Assembly: GCA_041487535.1 (NCBI GenBank)
Contig: JBGPNM010000038.1
Coordinates: forward strand, 1 to 12,094
DNA length: 12,094 nucleotides
Direction of reading: 5' to 3'
Source of the DNA: JANWHZ01 sp041487535
GTDB taxonomy: Bacteria; Patescibacteriota; Saccharimonadia; Saccharimonadales; UBA4665
Part shown: one piece after another, positions 1-6,017 of the stretch
How positions within the stretch are numbered: position 1 is the stretch's first letter
How the letters are laid out: the number at the start of each line of letters is the position of its first letter
Program-made: the position numbers and the translations under genes
The notes under the pieces: generated by a model
The model's database searches: none
What the model was told of the DNA's origin: nothing
The model's input: only the letters and a program-made list of their open reading frames with translations

Positions 1-6
1 ATGCAA

Positions 7-33
7 ATTGTAGCACCATTATCTTAGAGCCAA
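7..33 (-). promoter_or_regulatory. Leftward extended -10 promoter
   Basis: Read on the minus strand, TTGGCT (33-28) is followed after 15 nt by TACAAT (12-7), which is preceded by TGc. The extended -10 is good and the spacer short. It would fire to the left, out of the window, so its gene cannot be seen. Confidence 0.4.
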
Positions 34-44
34 TTCACATCTCC

Positions 45-205
45 CTGTCGGCCAAAACCAAAGGTCGGGGTCCCCATGAAACCATGTTTCATGGGGTGTA
101 GTGTCGCCCACTTTCAATCTGTTTTTCGTTCGTCACCGTACCTTACCAAGTACGCTTCCTTACGAGAAAACAGACACGAAATCAGGCTGCTGCTTTGATT
201 TTGTC
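45..205 (+). ncRNA. Hairpin-rich intergenic stretch, possible structured RNA
   Basis: No coding frame is convincing between the left edge and 257. Four hairpins follow one another. The first is TCGGCC/GGTCGG near 48-69. The second is a perfect 11-bp stem CCCCATGAAAC (72-82) / GTTTCATGGGG (86-96) with a three-base loop. The third is a 12-bp stem with one bulged base (118-129 / 162-174), enclosing CGTAC-TT/AA-GTACG (137-154). The fourth is a weak hairpin followed by TTTTGT (181-205). The density of stems suggests a transcribed RNA on the plus strand ending near 205, but its promoter would lie at or beyond the window edge (a CATTAT box is at 17-22). It matches no RNA family I recognise and may only be regulatory intergenic DNA. 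Confidence 0.35.
181..205 (+). terminator. Weak intrinsic-terminator-like hairpin
   Basis: ATCAGGC (181-187) pairs with GC-T-TTGAT (192-199), with one bulge and one G-U pair, around loop TGCT, and runs into TTTTGTC. It would end any plus-strand transcript of the hairpin-rich region just before the promoter of the membrane-protein gene. Stem quality is modest. Confidence 0.3.
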
Positions 206-220
206 TACGACAGGGGGAAT

Positions 221-250
221 TTGTCAGGCTCTTACAAAAATTGCTAGTAT
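221..250 (+). promoter_or_regulatory. Promoter giving an apparently leaderless mRNA
   Basis: TTGTCA (221-226), an 18-nt spacer, then TAGTAT (245-250) preceded by TGc, form an extended -10 promoter. The -10 box ends six bases before the ATG at 257, so transcription should start at or next to the start codon. No Shine-Dalgarno sequence lies in between. The membrane-protein/ligA mRNA therefore looks leaderless. Confidence 0.55.
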
Positions 251-256
251 AGTAGT

Positions 257-1246
257 ATGTCTATATCAAAAACCACCAGAAAGCCCAATACAAATACTAA
301 GAAAGCCAAGACACCGCAGCCGCCTGAGGCTTCGGCGGCAGCCCGGCCGCGGCGGTTATACCTGCCCATCTATAAGCTGTTCCGGCTCAAGCGTGTGCAG
401 CATCCGGTACAGTTGCCGAGCGTCTGGCAGCTGACCAAAAAAACCGGCGTCCTGCTGTGGCGCCACCGCTGGCTGTTCCTGTGGATCGGCGCGGTGTATA
501 CGGTGCTGAACATTATATTCGTACGCGGGCTGAGCGGCGGTGCGGACGTGAACAGCCTGAAAAACCAACTCGGCCAAGGGATACATGGCAATGCGGGCCA
601 GCTGGCAACAGGGGCTGCAGCGTTTACCGGCCTGCTGGCGGCATCGGGCAACGGCAACAGTGCTACGGCCGCGGTGTACCAGATAGTGCTTGGAATAATC
701 GTCAGCCTGGCGGTAATTTGGACGCTTCGGCAGGTCACTGCGGGCGAGCAAGTTCGGCTGCGGGACCCCTTCTACAAAGGGATGTACCCGTTTGTCCCGT
801 TCATATTAGTCATGGCAGTGCTAATGCTGCAGATGGTGCCGTTCCTGGTTGGCGCCGGTGTCTATAGCTATGCCGTAACCTACGGTATCGCGGTGGGGAC
901 CGCCGAACGGCTGCTTTGGGGGCTGCTGTTTGCGGTTCTAACGCTCATATCGGTGTACACGCTCTGCTCTTCGCTGTTTGCGCTCTACATAGTCACCCTG
1001 CCGGATATGACGCCGCTGAAAGCGCTTAAATCGGCCAAGCTGTTGGTACATTACCGCCGTCCCGCCGTCCTTCGCAAGCTTCTGTTCCTGCAGGTCGCGC
1101 TTTTGGTACTTGCCAGCATAGTCATGCTGCCGATTGTTTTGTTCGTGCCGTTCCTGGCAGCCTGGATGTTCTTCCCGCTCGGTACGCTCGCGCTCGTCGT
1201 AGCGCACGCCTACATGTATACCCTCTATAGGGAATTGCTTGCATGA
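257..1246 (+). CDS. Polytopic membrane protein, function unknown
   Basis: This 329-residue protein has a basic, Pro/Lys-rich cytoplasmic N-terminus (residues 1-60) and about six hydrophobic segments near residues 72-90, 138-157, 179-205, 218-247, 273-300 and 301-323. A conserved-looking amphipathic linker (PDMTPLKALKSAKLL, about 249-263) precedes the last pair. This layout resembles integral membrane domains of the DUF975/glycerophosphodiesterase-membrane type, but I do not recognise the family with certainty. No catalytic motif is visible. The ATG at 257 was chosen because an extended -10 promoter lies 6 nt upstream (probably leaderless). The last codon overlaps the ligA start (ATGA at 1243-1246), so the two genes are transcribed together and probably translationally coupled. 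A functional link to the ligase is not implied. Reading frame certain, function unknown. Confidence 0.85.
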   Translation: MSISKTTRKPNTNTKKAKTPQPPEASAAARPRRLYLPIYKLFRLKRVQHPVQLPSVWQLTKKTGVLLWRHRWLFLWIGAVYTVLNIIFVRGLSGGADVNSLKNQLGQGIHGNAGQLATGAAAFTGLLAASGNGNSATAAVYQIVLGIIVSLAVIWTLRQVTAGEQVRLRDPFYKGMYPFVPFILVMAVLMLQMVPFLVGAGVYSYAVTYGIAVGTAERLLWGLLFAVLTLISVYTLCSSLFALYIVTLPDMTPLKALKSAKLLVHYRRPAVLRKLLFLQVALLVLASIVMLPIVLFVPFLAAWMFFPLGTLALVVAHAYMYTLYRELLA

Positions 1247-3279
1247 AACCGCTGAGCAAGGCAAAGGCGGAAGAACGCATTGCCGGACTACGCACGCTCA
1301 TTAACGACTACCGCTACCATTACCATGTGCTCGACGAGTCGATAATGAGCGAAGCGGCGGCCGATTCGCTGAAGCACGATCTGGCCGAGCTGGAAGCGCA
1401 ATTTCCGGATTTAATCACCCCCGATAGCCCGACGCAGCGTGTCGCCGGCCAGCCGCTGCCGGGGTTCCAGCAGGTACAGCACAGCACGCGTATGCTCAGC
1501 CTGAACGATGTATTTAACCGCGACGAAGTAGCGGCGTGGATCGAACGGATGCAAAAGCTGGCGCCTGAGGTGCACCCGGAATTTTTTATCGATCTCAAAC
1601 TCGACGGGTTTGCCTGCGCGCTTCACTACGAAGATGGTAAGTTTGTCAGGGCAGTTACGCGCGGCGACGGTTTTGTCGGCGAGGATGTGACGGTAAATGT
1701 GCGTACCTTGGAGAGCGTGCCGTTTGAGTTGCGGCGGGAGAAAGGCTTCGAGCAGTTCTTGCGCGGCCGCACGGAGATCCGCGGCGAGATAATTATCTAC
1801 AAAAAGGATTTCGAAGCGCTGAACCGTCAGCGCGCCGCTGCCGCCGAGCCGTTATATGCCAACCCCCGTAATCTGGCGGCCGGCAGTATCCGCCAGCTTG
1901 ACCCGAAGCTGACGGCCGAGCGGCCGCTGCGCTTCCGGGCGTGGGATTTGCTGCGGGACGACCCGGCGGAAATTCCTAACCATGCCTATGCGTATACGGT
2001 GCTCAGGGCGCTCGGCGTTGCTGCTGGTAAGCAGGCGGTGGTGCTGAAGAGCCTGGACGCTGTTATGCGGTTTGTGGATGAATGGGAACAGCGCCGTCAC
2101 CGCCTGCCGTATAACACCGACGGTCTGGTGATTAAGCTGAACGACCACGCTGCGTATGACGCGCTCGGCGTTGTCGGCAAGGCGCCGCGGGCGGCAGTGG
2201 CCTATAAGTATGCTGCCGAGGAAACAACAACTGCCGTGCGCGACATCGTGCTGAGCATCGGCCGGACAGGAGCGGCCACACCGGTGGCGGTATTCGACCC
2301 GGTGCAGTTGGCAGGTACCACTGTCCAGCACGCCTCCCTGCATAACGCCGACGAAATTGCTCGTAAGGATATCCGGGTGGGCGATACGGTGGTCATCTTC
2401 AAGGCGGGGGATATCATCCCGCAGGTTTCGCATGTGCTGCAGGGGTTGCGGCCAAAAACTGCGCGGCCATTCGATATGGAAAAAGAACTGAAGCGGCAAT
2501 ACCCGGAACTGGAGTTTGTCCGTCCGGAGGGCGAGGTCGTCTACCGGGTGCGCGGTGCAACCGGCAAAATTCTGCTGAAGCAGGCGCTTGCGCACTTTGC
2601 CTCCAAGGCGGCGCTCGACATCGACACGCTGGGCGAGAAGAACGTCGCCGCGCTGGTAGACGCCAAGCTCGTACACGACCTGGCCGATATCTACCTCCTC
2701 AGTAAGGAAAAAGTGCTGGAACTGGACCGTTTTGCCGAAGTTTCTGCGGGTAATCTTATTACTGCCATTGCCGCCGCCAAAGCACCCCAGCTGACCCGGT
2801 TTATCTACGGTTTAGGCGTCCGGCACGTCGGCGTCCAGACGGCTATAGACCTGGCCGAGCATTTTGGTTCGATGGATGCGCTCGGTCAGGCAACGCTCGA
2901 TGCATTGCTGCAAGTTGAGGGCGTCGGCGAGATCGTGGCGGAATCCATACTTGGCTGGTTTGCCGATCCGGACAACCAGAAACTTCTGGAAAAATTTACG
3001 CAAGTCGGCGTCCGGCCGCAGCACACGCCGCGCGCCCGCGGGCCGCTCCACGGTAAAAGCTTTGCCATTACGGGTACGCTGGAGACAATGAGCCGCGATG
3101 ATGCGGCCGAAAAAGTCCGTACTTTAGGCGGCACATTCCAATCCAGCGTCGGCAAAGACACGAGCTATCTGGTAGTCGGCCAGAACGTTGGGGAGGCAAA
3201 GTTGGCCAAAGCGAGAAGGTTAGGCACGAAGCAGTTGAACGAGCAAGAACTGATACGAATGCTGGAAAACGCCGCGTAG
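1243..3279 (+). CDS. ligA: NAD+-dependent DNA ligase LigA, zinc-finger cysteines absent
   Basis: LigA seals nicks in duplex DNA in replication and repair, using NAD+ to adenylate its active-site lysine. The protein is 678 residues, normal for the family. The Ia domain (1-70) contains YHVLD and PDSPTQRVAG. The nucleotidyltransferase core has the KLDGFA motif with nucleophile K119, EIRGE (178-182) and TDGLVIKLN. An OB fold (HNADEIARKDIRVGDTVVI) follows, then helix-hairpin-helix repeats (RFIYGLGVRHVG, VEGVGEIVAESI) and a C-terminal BRCT domain (about 603-678, GKSFAITGTL). Two departures stand out. The four-Cys zinc finger that normally sits between the OB fold and the HhH domain is replaced by a Cys-free stretch, and the whole protein has a single Cys (C125). 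In domain Ia the Tyr equivalent to E. coli Y35 is Ala (A40), and D32 is Glu (E37). The start overlaps the upstream gene's stop (ATGA). Confidence 0.97.
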   Translation: MKPLSKAKAEERIAGLRTLINDYRYHYHVLDESIMSEAAADSLKHDLAELEAQFPDLITPDSPTQRVAGQPLPGFQQVQHSTRMLSLNDVFNRDEVAAWIERMQKLAPEVHPEFFIDLKLDGFACALHYEDGKFVRAVTRGDGFVGEDVTVNVRTLESVPFELRREKGFEQFLRGRTEIRGEIIIYKKDFEALNRQRAAAAEPLYANPRNLAAGSIRQLDPKLTAERPLRFRAWDLLRDDPAEIPNHAYAYTVLRALGVAAGKQAVVLKSLDAVMRFVDEWEQRRHRLPYNTDGLVIKLNDHAAYDALGVVGKAPRAAVAYKYAAEETTTAVRDIVLSIGRTGAATPVAVFDPVQLAGTTVQHASLHNADEIARKDIRVGDTVVIFKAGDIIPQVSHVLQGLRPKTARPFDMEKELKRQYPELEFVRPEGEVVYRVRGATGKILLKQALAHFASKAALDIDTLGEKNVAALVDAKLVHDLADIYLLSKEKVLELDRFAEVSAGNLITAIAAAKAPQLTRFIYGLGVRHVGVQTAIDLAEHFGSMDALGQATLDALLQVEGVGEIVAESILGWFADPDNQKLLEKFTQVGVRPQHTPRARGPLHGKSFAITGTLETMSRDDAAEKVRTLGGTFQSSVGKDTSYLVVGQNVGEAKLAKARRLGTKQLNEQELIRMLENAA

Positions 3280-3300
3280 CTGCCGTTCAATGGCCGTAGT

Positions 3301-3328
3301 TTGCTAATCATGCCAAACCTGTTATGCT
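3301..3328 (+). promoter_or_regulatory. Promoter of a probable small RNA
   Basis: TTGCTA (3301-3306), a 16-nt spacer and TATGCT (3323-3328) preceded by TGt make a good extended -10 promoter 22 nt after the ligA stop. The expected start is near 3335. No start codon with a ribosome site follows before the terminator at 3421-3456. Confidence 0.5.
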
Positions 3329-3334
3329 CATGTA

Positions 3335-3456
3335 TAGTTCGTGCGCATCATGGGGCGCGTGAAACAAAAATTTTAAAACATAAAATTTCATGCCCGCGTC
3401 CAGGGTGGGCGCGCACGACGAAGCGAGCCGGCTATCTAGGCACGGCTCGTTTGTTT
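3335..3456 (+). ncRNA. Candidate structured small RNA
   Basis: About 120 nt run from the predicted start of the 3301-3328 promoter to a strong intrinsic terminator. Three stems can be drawn. The first is GGGC-(GC bulge)-GTGAAA (3353-3364) with TTTCAT-GCCC (3386-3395), around an A/T-rich loop that could form its own AAATTTT/AAAATTT stem. The second is CGCGTCC (3395-3401) with GGGCGCG (3407-3413), loop AGGGT. The third is the terminator stem. No ribosome site or convincing reading frame is present, and the next gene has its own -10 box and Shine-Dalgarno. It could also be a cis-acting attenuator. No known RNA family is recognised. Confidence 0.45.
3421..3456 (+). terminator. Intrinsic terminator
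   Basis: CGAGCCG (3424-3430) pairs perfectly with CGGCTCG (3443-3449) around a 12-nt loop and is followed by TTTGTTT. The flanking AAG/TTT can extend the stem to 10 bp. It ends transcripts from ligA and from the promoter at 3301. Confidence 0.75.
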
Positions 3457-3477
3457 ACAGTATGTTTGGCTGCAGTG

Positions 3478-3486
3478 TGTTATTAT
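3478..3486 (+). promoter_or_regulatory. Extended -10 promoter of the first beta-protein gene
   Basis: TGtTATTAT lies 30 nt before the ATG at 3517. A TTTACA box (3454-3459) is 21 nt upstream of the hexamer, too far for a standard -35, so the extended -10 probably carries recognition. A Shine-Dalgarno AGGAG (3501-3505) follows. Confidence 0.45.
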
Positions 3487-3516
3487 GCAACTTACTAACC
3501 AGGAGATACCAAAGGT

Positions 3517-3918
3517 ATGAAGAGCATATACGATGGGCTCACGGGAATATGGCGGAGCAATTACCGCTATCCCAGCAGCGGCCGGGACGGTGAGTTTACG
3601 AGCGAACACATACTGCGCCTCCGCCGCGACGGCAGTCACCTGATATTTGAAAGTCTGCCGGAGGGCAACGAGTCGTATGTCATAATCCGGTTATCAATCG
3701 AAGGCAACATAGCTTCCGGCTCGTGGCAGGAGGCGACGAGCCCCGGCGGTTACTACAAAGGCGCGCTGTACTACGGCGTTATACAACTGGTGGTCGACAA
3801 AGGCGGAAAGAATTTACGCGGTAAGTGGTTGGGTTTTGGCAAGGACGAGTCAGTCAACTCCGGACTATGGGAGCTTAGCTACGCCGACGAACGTGTGCCG
3901 GAGCTGCAGGCGGCCTGA
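3517..3918 (+). CDS. Tandem beta-protein paralog A
   Basis: This 133-residue soluble protein is predicted to be mostly beta strand. It has a repeating pattern of Trp/Tyr/Gly turns: GIWRSNYRYPSSGR near the N-terminus, then ESLP, GSWQEATSPGGYYKG, QLVVDKGGKNLRGKWLGFG and GLWEL at the end. The next two genes share the same motifs in the same order, so the three form one family. From memory, this pattern resembles a domain found after the helix-turn-helix in some actinobacterial XRE-type regulators; here it stands alone without a DNA-binding part. That relation is unverified. There is no signal peptide or membrane segment. The ATG is supported by AGGAG 11 nt upstream. Of the three paralogs this one keeps most of the SSGR and GFG-K-N-G signature. 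Function unknown; a ligand-binding or lipocalin-like barrel is possible. Confidence 0.85.
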   Translation: MKSIYDGLTGIWRSNYRYPSSGRDGEFTSEHILRLRRDGSHLIFESLPEGNESYVIIRLSIEGNIASGSWQEATSPGGYYKGALYYGVIQLVVDKGGKNLRGKWLGFGKDESVNSGLWELSYADERVPELQAA

Positions 3919-3947
3919 ATGCGGTTACGATTGCCGGTTGACCCCCG

Positions 3948-3956
3948 TGATATGAT
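3948..3956 (+). promoter_or_regulatory. Extended -10 promoter of the second beta-protein gene
   Basis: TGaTATGAT lies 29 nt before the ATG at 3986. TTGCCG (3931-3936) is only 14 nt upstream of the hexamer, so it is a poor -35. The expected 5' leader of about 20 nt contains the ribosome site GAGAGGA. Confidence 0.4.
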
Positions 3957-3985
3957 GTAGATATAAGACTTGAGAGGACGATTGC

Positions 3986-4399
3986 ATGACGACGGTGAAT
4001 AGCGATACTCTTGATTTTCCCGGAATTTGGGCATGCCGGTACTGGTATCCGAATACCAAGCACGATAACCGTGAGGATCTTAGCGAGTATCGGGTGCGTA
4101 TCGACCGCCATGACAACGGGTACGTCATGCACAGCTTGCCAGGCAAAGGTGAGGCCGACGGGTCGCAGATGGAAGCGCGTTTTACGGTGGACGGCATACT
4201 CGTAACCGGCACTTTTATGGAAGGTACGTCGCCCTCCGGCGACTGGGTTGGTATGACCTACAAAGGTGCGTTCCAGCTGCTTATGAACGAAGACCGGACT
4301 CGCATGGAAGGCAAATGGGTGGCTGCCGGCTATAACAATGGGAATCCCACGACCTTTACCGGCCGCTGGGAGATAGTGCTCGAAGACAAGAACGGATGA
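3986..4399 (+). CDS. Tandem beta-protein paralog B
   Basis: This 137-residue protein is paralogous to its neighbours on both sides. Shared motifs in order are FPGIWACRYWYP, ED-SEYRVRI, VMHSLPGK, GTFMEGTSPSGDW, YKGAFQL, RMEGKWV and GRWEI. It is closer to the third copy (the FPGIW-CRYW-P, SEY-VRI and HSLP blocks are common to B and C) than to the first, suggesting a more recent B/C duplication. It lacks the SSGR stretch and the GFG-K-N-G block of copy A. It is acidic, with no signal peptide or membrane span. Its start is supported by GAGAGGA about 9 nt upstream and by a separate extended -10. Only 25 nt separate it from copy C, so B and C are probably cotranscribed. Function unknown. Confidence 0.85.
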   Translation: MTTVNSDTLDFPGIWACRYWYPNTKHDNREDLSEYRVRIDRHDNGYVMHSLPGKGEADGSQMEARFTVDGILVTGTFMEGTSPSGDWVGMTYKGAFQLLMNEDRTRMEGKWVAAGYNNGNPTTFTGRWEIVLEDKNG

Positions 4400-4424
4400 C
4401 GAATCTTAAAAGCGGAGGCGGCGT

Positions 4425-4853
4425 ATGGGGCTTGTAACGAATTCAAACATGCAGGTGGATGACTTTCCGGGCATCTGGCATTGCCGCTACTGGTTCCCAA
4501 GTAATAGCCATACCGGTGAGGATGTCAGCGAATACTACGTCCGGATTGAGCACGCCGCGGACGGCTTCGTACTCCACAGCCTGCCAAACAAGCTTGAGGC
4601 GTATATTCAGGCACATTTTACGACAGATACCAATCTGGCGACAGGAATATGGCTTGAAGATACTTCGCCACATGGCGAGTTCAAGAGCATGGTGTACAGC
4701 GGCGTGTTCCAAGTGATTATCGCCGAAGATTTGAAGCGCATGGTTGGTGCTTGGGTTGGCGTCGGTCGGGAAGTGGATCATCCCGAAATCTACGAGGGCC
4801 GCTGGGAAATCGAATACGCCAGCGAAACCGTTGACGACTTGCCTCAGCTCTAG
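4425..4853 (+). CDS. Tandem beta-protein paralog C
   Basis: This 142-residue third member of the tandem family carries DFPGIWHCRYWFP, GEDVSEYYVRIEH, VLHSLPNK, GIWLEDTSPHGEF, YSGVFQV, RMVGAWVGVG and GRWEIEY. The alternating hydrophobic/polar pattern suggests a small beta barrel or sandwich. It starts at an ATG with GGAGG about 6 nt upstream. A second in-frame ATG (residue 9, 4449) has no comparable site. The residues aligned with TSP-G and GRWE are kept in all three copies and are the best candidates for structural or binding positions. It probably shares a transcript with copy B. No terminator is visible between its stop and the tRNA-Ala promoter 10 nt downstream, so read-through is possible. 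Confidence 0.85.
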   Translation: MGLVTNSNMQVDDFPGIWHCRYWFPSNSHTGEDVSEYYVRIEHAADGFVLHSLPNKLEAYIQAHFTTDTNLATGIWLEDTSPHGEFKSMVYSGVFQVIIAEDLKRMVGAWVGVGREVDHPEIYEGRWEIEYASETVDDLPQL

Positions 4854-4862
4854 CCCGTCACC

Positions 4863-4891
4863 TTGCCAAAACAGAGGTAATTTGCTACAGT
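4863..4891 (+). promoter_or_regulatory. Strong promoter of the tRNA-Ala transcript
   Basis: TTGCCA (4863-4868), exactly 17 nt, then TACAGT (4886-4891) preceded by TGc. The -35 matches 5 of 6 consensus bases apart from its fourth position, spacing is ideal and the -10 is extended. Transcription should begin near 4898, about 140 nt before the tRNA. Confidence 0.6.
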
Positions 4892-4897
4892 TCATGC

Positions 4898-5034
4898 AGT
4901 TAAGTCGCGCTTGCAGCTAACCAAATTTCCAAACCAAGGAGCGCAGTCGACTGTTTGGGAATTTGAGAGGAGAAGCGTAGGCAAAGGTCGAAGCTTTTGC
5001 CGCGAGCGGCAAAACGAGACTTGGCCGTACGCTT
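4898..5034 (+). ncRNA. Structured leader or small RNA upstream of tRNA-Ala
   Basis: Two long hairpins fill the gap between the 4863 promoter and the tRNA. The first is CAAATTTCCAAAC (4922-4934) with GTTTGGGAATTTG (4953-4965), 13 bp including one U-G pair. The second spans 4973-5034: AAGCGTA/TACGCTT, GGC/GCC, AGGTC/GACTT and TTTTGCCG/CGGCAAAA, separated by small bulges and capped by CGAG. Six bases separate the second hairpin from the tRNA 5' end. Possible roles are a processed tRNA leader (RNase III/RNase P substrate), an independent small RNA, or a cis-regulator of the tRNA-slipin transcript. It matches no family I know. Confidence 0.5.
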
Positions 5035-5040
5035 GGACGA

Positions 5041-5116
5041 GGGGCATTAGCGCAGTTGGTAGCGCGCATCCATGGCATGGATGAGGCCAAGGGTTCGAAT
5101 CCCTTATGCTCCACCA
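5041..5116 (+). tRNA. tRNA-Ala (GGC), CCA encoded
   Basis: A complete cloverleaf is visible. The acceptor GGGGCAT/ATGCTCC contains the G3:U70 pair that defines alanine tRNAs. The D arm is GCGC with AGTTGGTA, the anticodon stem CATCC/GGATG, the loop ATGGCAT with anticodon GGC, and the T arm AAGGG/CCCTT with TTCGAAT. A73 and an encoded CCA follow. Elbow bases G18, G19 and C56 are canonical. The slipin gene begins 28 nt downstream with no terminator between, so the two may share a transcript. Confidence 0.98.
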
Positions 5117-5144
5117 TTTATTTAACAAGCGTTAGGAGGGTGCT

Positions 5145-5909
5145 GTGGTTGAGTTCGTCCTTGCCGTCGTCGTATTCATACTTCTTGTAATTATCATCAA
5201 CGGCGTCCGGCTGATCAACCAGTACGAGCGCGGCGTCGTCTTCCGGCTGGGGCGCGTGCGACGGCATGTGAAGGAACCCGGCCTGCGGCTGATCATCCCG
5301 GTGGTTGACCAGATGAGGAAGGTGGGCATTCGGATTGTGACATTGCCGGTTGAGTCGCAGAAGATTATCACCCGCGACAACGTGTCTGTCGATGTTGCGG
5401 CGGTGGCCTACTACCAAATCCAAGACCCTATCAAATCCATTGTAGAGATCGAAAATGTCGTGGCAGCGACGTACCAGAACGCCCAGACAACGGTACGGAA
5501 TGTGATCGGCCAGAGTACGCTCGATGAAGTCCTCAGCGAAACCACGGTAATCAACGAGAAAGTGAAGAACATTCTAGAGAACGTTACCGAAAAGTGGGGT
5601 GTGCTCGTAAGTTCTATCGAGATCAAAGATATCCAGCTGCCTGACTCCATGCAACGTGCTATGGCCAAGCAGGCCGAGGCCGAGCGCGAAAAGCGCGCCA
5701 AGATCATTGCCGCCGAAGGCGAGCAGCTAAGCGCAACAAAGTTGGGCGAGGCAGCCGACATCATCGCGGCACACCCGATTGCGCTGCAACTGCGCAACCT
5801 GCAGGTGCTCAGCGACATCGCGGTGGAAAAGAACAGTACCATCGTCTTTCCGGCGCAGTTCATGGACACTGTCCGCAGCGTCAAGGAATTCATGAGCCAG
5901 GAGAAATAG
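5145..5909 (+). CDS. Slipin / stomatin-like SPFH (Band 7) protein
   Basis: This 254-residue protein has one N-terminal hydrophobic segment (about residues 4-19) followed by an SPFH/Band 7 domain, the slipin pattern. Family landmarks are INQYERGVVFRLGR (about 24-37), GLRLIIPVVDQM, LPVESQKIITRDNVSVDVAAVAYY split across the domain, the VRNVIGQSTLDEVLS region, and a C-terminal coiled coil rich in Ala/Glu (MAKQAEAEREKRAKIIAAEGE). Such proteins oligomerise on the inner face of the membrane and organise microdomains or modulate membrane proteases. The usual NfeD partner is not next to it. The start is GTG, supported by AGGAGG five nt upstream; an ATG start would lose the membrane anchor. It lies 28 nt after tRNA-Ala and no promoter of its own was seen. 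Confidence 0.95.
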   Translation: MVEFVLAVVVFILLVIIINGVRLINQYERGVVFRLGRVRRHVKEPGLRLIIPVVDQMRKVGIRIVTLPVESQKIITRDNVSVDVAAVAYYQIQDPIKSIVEIENVVAATYQNAQTTVRNVIGQSTLDEVLSETTVINEKVKNILENVTEKWGVLVSSIEIKDIQLPDSMQRAMAKQAEAEREKRAKIIAAEGEQLSATKLGEAADIIAAHPIALQLRNLQVLSDIAVEKNSTIVFPAQFMDTVRSVKEFMSQEK

Positions 5910-6017
5910 CGCTCGCTCGTACGCCGGCAAGAAGTTCGGTATCTGTAAGAGATTTGATTGTCAGCAGCTCCTTACCGCGCCATAACTTATGAGCGAAGGC
6001 AGAAAGGAGCGTCTGCT

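Noticed and set aside
1852..2676. 274-residue minus-strand frame inside ligA
   Set aside because: It is antisense to highly conserved ligase sequence, Arg/His-rich, and without a ribosome site; a shadow frame in GC-rich DNA.
3301..3593. Two short plus-strand frames (65 and 67 residues) across the ligA-downstream region
   Set aside because: No ribosome sites, they cross a strong terminator, and one overlaps the start of the first beta-protein gene.
4973..5034. Small SRP (4.5S) RNA identity for the long hairpin
   Set aside because: The apical loop is CGAG and the conserved asymmetric loop and GGAA-type tetraloop of SRP domain IV are missing.
4892..5128. Minus-strand frames of 66-78 residues with peptides such as VEHKGFEPLASS and WSIRDSNPWPH
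   Set aside because: They are antisense translations of tRNA-Ala, a well-known annotation artefact, and run through the hairpins of its leader.
5411..5893. 160-residue minus-strand frame inside the slipin gene
   Set aside because: A Ser/Cys-rich shadow of the SPFH gene with no start signal.
5958..6017. Upstream TTG start for the coiled-coil protein
   Set aside because: The ATG at 6018 has AAGGAG at proper spacing, and the added 20 residues do not continue the helical pattern.
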